From the NCBI GenBank assembly GCA_009392075.1, contig VFHG01000214.1, positions 1 to 8,933 of the forward strand: a DNA stretch of 8,933 nt. The letters are read 5' to 3'. The stretch's first letter is position 1. Every line of letters begins with the position of its first letter. Origin of the DNA: SAR202 cluster bacterium (GTDB taxonomy: Bacteria > Chloroflexota > Dehalococcoidia > UBA3495). A program made the position numbers and the translations under genes. The notes under the pieces are model-generated. The model saw nothing but the letters and a program-made list of their open reading frames with translations, was not told the DNA's origin and did no database searches. Of the stretch, positions 1 to 5,413 are shown in pieces.

Positions 1-339
1 TTCTGTTCCGAGCCGGTCCTCCGGCGCCGCCTGACCTACGCCACCAAACAACTGCCCAACGGCAAATTCGGCTGGCGTTACGACCTTGAGGTACGCGAAC
101 AACGCCGGAACGATACCGGCTCCAAGCAGCCCGACCTTTGGCTGAACCTGCCAGGGATCAAGTGCCCGGTGTTGATCGTCCGTGGCTCTGCGACCGACAC
201 CCTAAGTCTGGCCACTGCCGAAAAGATGGTGGATGTCTTGCCCGACGGCAAACTTGTCCACGTCGACCGGGCCGCGCACATGGTCTTCGAAGACAATCCG
301 GAGGACTTCATCCGGGTCCTACACGATTTTCTGGACTAG
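1..339 (+). CDS. alpha/beta hydrolase, C-terminal part (5' end outside window)
   Basis: This open frame runs from the first base of the window to a TAG stop, giving the last 112 residues of a protein whose start lies upstream. The fragment has the usual end of an alpha/beta hydrolase. A strand with CPVLIVRG (about residues 55-62 of the fragment) is followed by the probable catalytic Asp at 66. Then come a helix, the segment LPDGKLVHV, and a His at 93 in AAHMVFEDNP, which fits the catalytic His. The C-terminal helix FIRVLHDFLD closes the fold. The nucleophile and cap domain lie outside the window, so substrate and exact subfamily cannot be told. The next hydrolase gene starts 8 bases downstream, so the two are probably co-transcribed. 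The family call is firm; any specific reaction would be a guess. Confidence 0.85.
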   Translation, partial: FCSEPVLRRRLTYATKQLPNGKFGWRYDLEVREQRRNDTGSKQPDLWLNLPGIKCPVLIVRGSATDTLSLATAEKMVDVLPDGKLVHVDRAAHMVFEDNPEDFIRVLHDFLD

Positions 340-347
340 GGACGAAG

Positions 348-1076
348 ATGCCAGAAGAACAACCGAAAAAAGAACAGCCCAAATCAGTGGATGAGCTAAT
401 GAGCATTCGGGAGGTCGAGATCATCGACCTCCCTGAGGGTGATGTGGGAGAGGGACTGAGGTTCAAGACAAATCTAGGGGATTTCGACGCCATCCTCCAC
501 CGGTCTCCGGATGCCGACCAAGGGGTGATCTGGGTCTGTGGCGCCCGCGGAGGGTTCGGCGGCCCAGGTCCCGGCACCTACGCCAGGATGGCCGAACGGT
601 TCACCGGAGACGGAATCACCTCTCTGCGCTTGGACTACCGCCACGCTAACGATGTCTTTGAGTGCGCATTGGACCTGCTGGCTGGCGTGGCGTTTTTGAA
701 AGGAACCGGGTATCAGCCAGTTGTCGTGGTTGGCCATTCATTTGGCGGGGCCGTAGTTATAGCCGCAGGCGCAAACAGTTCCCACATCAAAGGCGTGGTT
801 TCGCTCTCTCCCCAGACTTACGGCGCAGGCATGGCTGGGCAAGTGGCGCCCCGCAAGCTGCTGGTGGTCCATGGCAAGGCTGACACCCGCCTGGCATTCG
901 CTTGCGGCCAGCAGATCTACGACATGGCTAATGAGCCGAAGGAACTGGTGCTTTACGAGGATGCGGAACATCGTCTCGAAGAGTGCCGTGACGACCTGGA
1001 AGAGCTGCTAGGCAAGTGGATTCCTGAGACTCTGGCTGCGGAGATCGGACCCATCAAGGCGCCTATCCAGCAATAA
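348..1076 (+). CDS. alpha/beta hydrolase, dienelactone-hydrolase-like
   Basis: This 242-residue cytoplasmic hydrolase has no signal peptide. The catalytic triad is visible: Ser131 in the nucleophile elbow GHSFGG, Asp179 in VVHGKADTRL, and His208 in EDAEHRL. A glycine-rich loop, CGARGGFGGPGPG (64-76), sits where the oxyanion-hole loop is expected after the first core strand. The small size and lack of an obvious cap domain resemble dienelactone hydrolase or acyl-peptidase-like proteins. The first 20 or so residues are charged (several Glu and Lys) and probably disordered. I chose the ATG at 348 because AGGGA lies five bases upstream and it follows the previous stop by 8 bases. The frame is open further upstream to an ATG at 138, but that stretch overlaps the preceding gene in another frame and does not look like protein. 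Substrate unknown; ester, lactone or thioester hydrolysis is the family-level expectation. Confidence 0.85.
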   Translation: MPEEQPKKEQPKSVDELMSIREVEIIDLPEGDVGEGLRFKTNLGDFDAILHRSPDADQGVIWVCGARGGFGGPGPGTYARMAERFTGDGITSLRLDYRHANDVFECALDLLAGVAFLKGTGYQPVVVVGHSFGGAVVIAAGANSSHIKGVVSLSPQTYGAGMAGQVAPRKLLVVHGKADTRLAFACGQQIYDMANEPKELVLYEDAEHRLEECRDDLEELLGKWIPETLAAEIGPIKAPIQQ

Positions 1077-1125
1077 GGCCACAGCGACGACCGCGATAAT
1101 TACGGCGTGCCATTCATAAAACAAC

Positions 1126-1131
1126 GGAGGG
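1126..1131 (+). promoter_or_regulatory. strong ribosome binding site of the amidohydrolase gene
   Basis: GGAGGG lies four bases before the ATG at 1136. It is one of the two best Shine-Dalgarno matches in the window and fixes the start codon. The 59-base gap before the gene (1077-1135) contains GATAAT at 1095-1100, but I see no matching -35 element, so I do not claim a promoter. Confidence 0.75.
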
Positions 1132-1135
1132 CTAG

Positions 1136-2575
1136 ATGCTGGATGTAATCATTAAGGGCGGAACGGTGGTTGCGCCAGAGGGCGCTTCGGTGATGGACGT
1201 GGGAATCGAAGGTGAAAAGATCGTCGCGGTGGCCGCTCCTGGGACGTTAGATTCATCGGGCGTCCGGGTCATCGACGCCACCGGCAAGATTGTGCTACCG
1301 GGCGGTATCGAACCCCACACTCACATCAACGTGCCGGTTCCCGACTACTGGGCCGGTGGCAAGAGCGAAGTCTTCACCCAACCGCCGGAGTCTGCCAGCC
1401 GGGCCGCTGCCTTCGGCGGAGTCACCACCTACGTAGACTTCGCCGGCAACCTGCCTCTGAACCCAGGCGCTGTGCCGCCCGCCGACCCCATCATGGCCCA
1501 GATCGATAAGCGCCGGCAAACGTTCACCGGGCATTCCTATATCGACTTCACGTTCCATTACATCTTGGCCGGAGCGGTTTCGCCCCAGACCATCGGCGAG
1601 ATTGGCGAAGCTATCCAATCGGGGTTGGCCAGCTTCAAGGTATTCACAACATTCTTTGCCAAGATACCCACCGGGCATCTGTGGGCCGTGTTCCAGGAAG
1701 TGGCGAAGCACGGCGGGATCATGGCCGTCCATGCAGAGGAAGACGACATCGTCACTTATATGGAAGACAAGCTGGTCTCGGAAGGCAACGACCACGGCAG
1801 TAATCTCCACCTGGTTCACAACAATCTTTCCGAGGATATCGCCTTCCGGAAGGTTATCCGGCTGGCTGAGAGCACTGAAACCGGCATCTACTTCGTGCAC
1901 ACCACTGCCAAAGAGGGCGTGCTGGCCGTGGCCGAAGCCCGCGCTAAGCAATTGCCGGTCTACGGCGAGGCGCTACACAACTACTTGGAGTTCACTTGCG
2001 AGGACTATAAGAAGCCGGGCGGCCTAGCGATCCACACCTACCCGGCTATCAAATACCCCGACGACCGGGACGCCCTGCAGCAGGGCCTGGTAGACGGCCC
2101 CATGTGCACCACGGCCACTGACGAATGGACCACCTACAAAGAAGTGAAACTATCTGGGGACACTATCAAGACCGTCTGCGGCGGCCACAACGGCATCGAG
2201 ACCAGGATGCCGGTTACCTTCACCAAGATGGTTTCCACGGGCCGCATGTCTCTTGCCCGCTTCGCCGACGTGACCTCATCCAACGCCGCCAAGATTCTGG
2301 GCATGTACCCCCAGAAGGGCGCAATAGCGGCGGGCAGTGACGCCGACATCGTCCTGTTCGACCCGGACATCAAGAAGAAGCTGACCCTGGACGACCTGCA
2401 CGCCGACTCCGACTACTCCATCTGGGAAGGGTTCGAGTGCAGTGGATACCCAGTGCTGACCATGCTCCGGGGCAAGGTGATCGTTGAAGACGGCAAGCTC
2501 TTGGGCTCTTCCAGCGACGGCAAATGGTTGCCCCGCCGGGTGGCTCCCAGCGTGCTGGCCCAACCGGTGGCTTGA
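1136..2575 (+). CDS. hydantoinase/dihydropyrimidinase-family cyclic amidohydrolase
   Basis: This 479-residue protein is about the usual length for D-hydantoinases and dihydropyrimidinases, which open the ring of dihydropyrimidines or 5-substituted hydantoins using a binuclear metal centre. All expected metal ligands can be placed by motif: His61 and His63 (PHTHIN), the lysine normally carboxylated at 168 (ASFKVF), His199 (VHAEEDD), His255 (FVHTT) and Asp329 (TATDEW). The N-terminal strands (DVIIKGGTVV) and the C-terminal GSDADIVLFDP form the small beta domain typical of the superfamily. NGIETRMP (352-359) matches the conserved substrate loop, usually NGIPGIE-like. Two active-site positions differ from typical members: the Tyr five residues after the metal Lys is Phe173, and the usual Asp-His-Cys is Asp-Glu-Trp. 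True substrate may therefore differ. It precedes the small phosphatase-fold gene by 10 bases. The family call is secure; the specific substrate is not. Confidence 0.9.
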   Translation: MLDVIIKGGTVVAPEGASVMDVGIEGEKIVAVAAPGTLDSSGVRVIDATGKIVLPGGIEPHTHINVPVPDYWAGGKSEVFTQPPESASRAAAFGGVTTYVDFAGNLPLNPGAVPPADPIMAQIDKRRQTFTGHSYIDFTFHYILAGAVSPQTIGEIGEAIQSGLASFKVFTTFFAKIPTGHLWAVFQEVAKHGGIMAVHAEEDDIVTYMEDKLVSEGNDHGSNLHLVHNNLSEDIAFRKVIRLAESTETGIYFVHTTAKEGVLAVAEARAKQLPVYGEALHNYLEFTCEDYKKPGGLAIHTYPAIKYPDDRDALQQGLVDGPMCTTATDEWTTYKEVKLSGDTIKTVCGGHNGIETRMPVTFTKMVSTGRMSLARFADVTSSNAAKILGMYPQKGAIAAGSDADIVLFDPDIKKKLTLDDLHADSDYSIWEGFECSGYPVLTMLRGKVIVEDGKLLGSSSDGKWLPRRVAPSVLAQPVA

Positions 2576-2585
2576 CCCACCAGCG

Positions 2586-2969
2586 ATGAATGTGCTCTTT
2601 GTTTGCCGGGCTAACCTAGGGAGAAGGCAGATGGCCCAGGCGTTCTTCGACCACCTGTCCGAATTCACCTCCACCAGCACCGACACCATGGTCGCCGACT
2701 TTGAAGGCCAGACGGTGGCCGAACGTGGACAGGTAGCGCCTAGTGTGGTGATGGTGTTGGAGCTGATGAACGAAGAGGGACTGGACATTTCATCGGAACA
2801 AAGGAACCAACTCGCGCCAGAACCGGTTGATGCCGCGTACAAAGTGATCGGGGTGGCCCAACGGGATTTTTGGCCTGACTATTTGGTGGAAGGTGGCAAG
2901 GTCGTCTTTTGGGAGATCTCAGACCCCGTCAATGTTCCCAGGGAAACGGCACAATCGATAATGGAGTAG
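2586..2969 (+). CDS. low-molecular-weight phosphatase/ArsC-fold protein, single cysteine, possibly truncated
   Basis: This 127-residue protein belongs to the LMW tyrosine phosphatase/thioredoxin-type arsenate reductase fold. The N-terminal strand NVLFVC leads into the P-loop C7-x5-R13 (CRANLGR), followed by RQMAQAFF. The general-acid Asp113 lies in FWEISDP, matching the W-x-x-x-DP signature. Cys7 is the only cysteine. The family's VITVC and CP positions read VIGVA (Ala91) and FWP (Trp96), so both resolving cysteines of thioredoxin-coupled arsenate reductases are missing. A phosphatase-like or non-redox role is more likely than arsenate reduction. Start: the ATG at 2586 begins exactly at the first core strand; no clear Shine-Dalgarno is seen, and translation may be coupled to the gene ending 10 bases upstream. 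The frame ends at TAG 2967-2969, but the next 13 codons look like the rest of the last helix (separate entry). Confidence 0.8.
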   Translation: MNVLFVCRANLGRRQMAQAFFDHLSEFTSTSTDTMVADFEGQTVAERGQVAPSVVMVLELMNEEGLDISSEQRNQLAPEPVDAAYKVIGVAQRDFWPDYLVEGGKVVFWEISDPVNVPRETAQSIME

Positions 2970-3011
2970 ATCAAGGGACTTGTGGAAGACTTGGTCCAGG
3001 AAACTGGGTGA
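2970..3011 (+). other. in-frame continuation of the ArsC-fold gene beyond an internal TAG
   Basis: After the TAG at 2967-2969 the same frame reads IKGLVEDLVQETG and then stops at TGA 3009-3011. Joined to the preceding ETAQSIME it would form one amphipathic helix, and this type of acidic and hydrophobic helix ends many LMW-phosphatase/ArsC proteins. The joined length (about 141 codons) also fits the family better than 127. One base change (for example CAG to TAG, or a Tyr codon to TAG) would explain it. This could be a real recent nonsense mutation, readthrough, a sequencing error or chance. The remaining 3012-3080, up to the methyltransferase gene, shows nothing I can interpret apart from that gene's ribosome binding site. 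Confidence 0.45.
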
Positions 3012-3080
3012 ATCCCCGCATGAGGCGAGAAATTTATCGTTTGTGGCTAACAACCTCCTTCAACTGGACCACGGAGACCG

Positions 3081-3818
3081 ATGGACTATCACCGCAACGT
3101 TCATTCCCGCCAAATCTTTGATGGGATCGTTGCCCAATATGATTGGGCGCCCGGTCTCCTATCCTTCTTTCAGTATCAACGGTGGCGGAGTTACGTAGTT
3201 TCACGCTTCCAGACAGGGCCTGACGCCACGGTCCTTGACCTATGCACCGGGACCGCCGGGGTTGCCATGCAAATCGCTCGGACTCACCGCTGCCGAGTGG
3301 TCGGTGTGGACCTGAATCTTAAGATGCTTAGCCGGGCCCAGCATAACCTCGCCGAGCATGAGATGGGCAGCCAAGTTCCATTGGTGCTTGGACGGGCCGA
3401 GAACCTGTCATTCACTGACGATTGTTTCGACGACGTCTGCGTGACTTTCCTACTCCGCTACGTCGATGACCCGGAAGCGACGATGGCCGAGATCATCCGG
3501 GTCTTAAAACCGGGCGGACGCTTGGTTTTATTGGAATTCGGGGTTCCGCCGAACCCCGTTGCTAAAGCCTTATGGCAGTTTTATACCAGGGGAGTTCTTC
3601 CCGTGACCGGGGCTTTCGTGTCGCGGGGCTGGCGGAACGTGGGTGGATTCCTAGGTCCCAGCATATCCGGCTTGTACCAGTCGTATGGTGAAGACGATTT
3701 GCGGCAGATGTGGCAGCGGTTGGGGATGCTAGACGTGCAAATAAAACGCCTTTCCTTAGGCGGGGCTGTGGTCATGTGGGGTACCAAAAATGGGTCGACC
3801 GAGACCAAAGACCGGTAG
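3081..3818 (+). CDS. class I SAM-dependent methyltransferase, MenG/UbiE-like
   Basis: This 245-residue protein has the layout of MenG/UbiE C-methyltransferases, which add the ring methyl group to demethylmenaquinone or its ubiquinone counterpart. The start RQIFDGIVAQYD (10-21) matches the family's MFD-x-IA-x-x-YD opening. Motif I is VLDLCTGTAG (51-60). The acidic residue after strand 2 is Asp77 in VVGVDLNLKML. RAENLSFTDDCFDDV (105-119) corresponds to the family's AE-x-LPF-x-D-x-x-FD segment. RVLKPGGRLVLLEFGVP (140-156) is the hallmark post-motif, and VLP (172-174) in a later helix also fits. It departs from canonical UbiE after YD, where Asn and Ser-Gly are replaced. The ATG has GGAG four bases upstream. 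A membrane protein gene follows after 12 bases. Quinone methylation is probable but a related lipid-ring substrate is possible. Confidence 0.8.
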   Translation: MDYHRNVHSRQIFDGIVAQYDWAPGLLSFFQYQRWRSYVVSRFQTGPDATVLDLCTGTAGVAMQIARTHRCRVVGVDLNLKMLSRAQHNLAEHEMGSQVPLVLGRAENLSFTDDCFDDVCVTFLLRYVDDPEATMAEIIRVLKPGGRLVLLEFGVPPNPVAKALWQFYTRGVLPVTGAFVSRGWRNVGGFLGPSISGLYQSYGEDDLRQMWQRLGMLDVQIKRLSLGGAVVMWGTKNGSTETKDR

Positions 3819-3821
3819 GAG
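3817..3821 (+). promoter_or_regulatory. ribosome binding site overlapping the previous stop codon
   Basis: AGGAG overlaps the last two bases of the methyltransferase TAG and sits nine bases before the ATG at 3831. It supports that start and points to co-translation of the methyltransferase and the membrane protein from one mRNA. Confidence 0.65.
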
Positions 3822-3830
3822 CAACATCGA

Positions 3831-4571
3831 ATGGCGACGAGGAAAAGACCCGCCTTTTACGCCCTACCTGGAGCCAAATGGTGGCAGGACTATATAAATC
3901 TGCTACATTTGCCCTACACGTTGTGGCATATGGCATATGTAGTGCTGGGCGCCGCCGTCGCCCCTACTGTCCACGTGGACCGGTTGCTGGGCACGCTGCT
4001 CGCATTCTTCCTCGCGGTTGGGATCGCTTCCCATGCGCTAGATGAGTTGAACGACCGCCCGCTTGGCACAAAGATTCCGCCCTTCGTGCTGGTTTCTCTA
4101 GCCGTCGTATCTTTGGGTGGGGCGGTGGCCTTGGGTATTTTGGCCGGAATCCTCGAAAGTCAGTGGATCTTTGCTTTCGTTGTTTTCGGTGCATTTATCG
4201 CGGTTTTCTACAACCTGGGCCTGTGGCAAAACCGGTTTCACAGCGACCTTTGGTTCGCATTCTCTTGGGGGGCGTTCCCGGTCCTCACGTCTTACTGGGT
4301 CCACGCATCGCGGTTGGACGTTGCGGTCGTGATCGTGGCTGTGGGTTGCTTCTTCCTGACACTGGCGCAACGAACGCTGAGCACACCGGTCAGGACAATC
4401 CGGAGGAAGGCTGTAAGTGTGGAGGGGTATATCGACGTGGCAGACGGCGAACGGATAGAGTTGGACAGTGAAAGAATCATCGAAGTGCCAGAGCGGGCCT
4501 TGGCATTGTTGGGGGTTGCTATCGTAGTACTGGCGGCTGGATTATTGACCTACCGGCTTCAAACCCAGTAA
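3831..4571 (+). CDS. polytopic membrane protein, distantly UbiA-like, function unknown
   Basis: This 246-residue integral membrane protein has about seven hydrophobic segments, roughly at 27-45, 50-70, 84-107, 110-131, 137-157, 163-181 and 222-241. The first loop carries HALDELNDRPLGTKIP (68-83), which sits where UbiA-type prenyltransferases have their first Asp-rich motif (N-D-x-x-D with later Asp). WGAFPVLTSYWV (146-157) is reminiscent of the WG-x-xP segment in the second half of UbiA proteins. The canonical Asp-rich motifs are not intact, so prenyltransferase activity cannot be asserted. A polar stretch of about 40 residues (181-221), rich in Arg, Asp and Glu, separates the last two membrane segments. 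The gene follows a MenG/UbiE-like methyltransferase by 12 bases and precedes a lipoprotein-like hydrolase by 7. That context suggests a role in membrane-lipid or quinone chemistry, but this is inference. Confidence 0.7.
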   Translation: MATRKRPAFYALPGAKWWQDYINLLHLPYTLWHMAYVVLGAAVAPTVHVDRLLGTLLAFFLAVGIASHALDELNDRPLGTKIPPFVLVSLAVVSLGGAVALGILAGILESQWIFAFVVFGAFIAVFYNLGLWQNRFHSDLWFAFSWGAFPVLTSYWVHASRLDVAVVIVAVGCFFLTLAQRTLSTPVRTIRRKAVSVEGYIDVADGERIELDSERIIEVPERALALLGVAIVVLAAGLLTYRLQTQ

Positions 4572-4578
4572 CCATCTG

Positions 4579-5400
4579 GTGTATCACGCAAAAATCTTTT
4601 ACGTTATTGGATTTCTGCTGCTGGCCGTTGCCTGCGGTGACAGCAACTTCAACCCCGAATCGACGTGGGTTGATGTGGGCGGACACAAACTAAATATCAG
4701 GTGCTCGGGCGAAGGCTCCCCGGCGGTGATTTTGGGTTCCGGATTAGCCAGCGATAACCATGACTGGGGGCCGGTGGAAGAGCGCGTTTCCGAGTTCACC
4801 CAAGTCTGTAGCTACGATCGGGCCGGCTTAGGGGAGAGCGAATCTGTAGAGGGAGTACCCACAGCTCAGGTCGCCTCAGACAGACTTCATTCGTTGCTGT
4901 CAGCCGCCGGAATCAACGGGCCGGTGGTAATGGTGGGGCATTCTTATTCTGGACTAGTTGTTCTGCTGTATGCTACCCAGCACCCGGAAAATACCGCCGC
5001 GCTGGTATTGGTGGACAGCCTACAAAAAGACAACCTGATCAGCGCCGCCGAGATATTGGGCGAACAAGCCATGGCCGTCTTTATGAACGCGATGGAATCC
5101 AACCCTGAGGGCGTGGACATGGCCGCCAGCATCGATCAAGTAAAGGATGTGACGAGCCTGGGCGATCTGCCGCTGACGGTGATCACTGCCGGGATGCCCA
5201 ACCTGCCGCCCTTTATCAATCGCGATATCCGGAAGTTATTGGCCGACTCTTGGTTGCAATCCCAACGAGCGTTGGCCGGGTTATCGTCCGCTGGCATACA
5301 CATCGTCGCCGAGGAAAGCGGTCACTGCGTCCAATGCGACCAGCCGAAACTGGTGGCCGATTCTATATTCAGGAATGTGGCTAGGGCTAGAAGCCGCTAG
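4579..5400 (+). CDS. putative lipoprotein alpha/beta hydrolase
   Basis: This 273-residue alpha/beta hydrolase carries an N-terminal membrane segment, FYVIGFLLLAVAC (7-19), ending in a lipobox-like A-V-A-Cys19. It is therefore probably exported and lipid-anchored. The mature part follows a common extracellular hydrolase family: IRCSGEGSPAVIL (40-52), the YDRAGLGES segment (79-87), the nucleophile Ser122 in GHSYSG, LVLVDS (142-147) and His249 in EESGHCVQCDQP. The usual GHSxGG elbow is GHSYSG here. The acid is uncertain: the loop after PLTVITAG (198-205) has no Asp, so Asp146 after strand 6 is a candidate. The start is GTG at 4579, 7 bases after the previous stop, with no Shine-Dalgarno; translational coupling is likely. 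Its stop faces the convergent CoA-transferase gene 13 bases away. Substrate unknown. Confidence 0.78.
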   Translation: MYHAKIFYVIGFLLLAVACGDSNFNPESTWVDVGGHKLNIRCSGEGSPAVILGSGLASDNHDWGPVEERVSEFTQVCSYDRAGLGESESVEGVPTAQVASDRLHSLLSAAGINGPVVMVGHSYSGLVVLLYATQHPENTAALVLVDSLQKDNLISAAEILGEQAMAVFMNAMESNPEGVDMAASIDQVKDVTSLGDLPLTVITAGMPNLPPFINRDIRKLLADSWLQSQRALAGLSSAGIHIVAEESGHCVQCDQPKLVADSIFRNVARARSR

Positions 5401-5413
5401 AGCAACCTCCCGT

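Noticed and set aside
138..347. N-terminal extension of the second hydrolase to an ATG at 138
   Set aside because: It overlaps the upstream hydrolase in another frame, reads as Arg-, Pro- and Cys-rich nonsense, and a better-supported ATG exists at 348.
1077..1135. Promoter before the amidohydrolase gene
   Set aside because: A GATAAT is present at 1095-1100 but no -35 element at proper spacing; only the ribosome binding site is convincing.
1295..1951. 218-residue open frame on the minus strand
   Set aside because: It is opposite the amidohydrolase gene, shows no recognisable motif, and is a usual by-product of GC-rich coding sequence.
2276..2842. 188-residue open frame on the minus strand
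   Set aside because: It crosses the ends of two well-supported plus-strand genes and has no recognisable domain.
2586..2969. Arsenate reductase (arsC) label
   Set aside because: Both resolving cysteines needed for the thioredoxin-linked mechanism are absent, so only the fold is claimed.
3012..3080. Small gene, promoter or RNA before the methyltransferase
   Set aside because: Short frames here have no ribosome binding site or motif, and no promoter pair or stable structure is evident.
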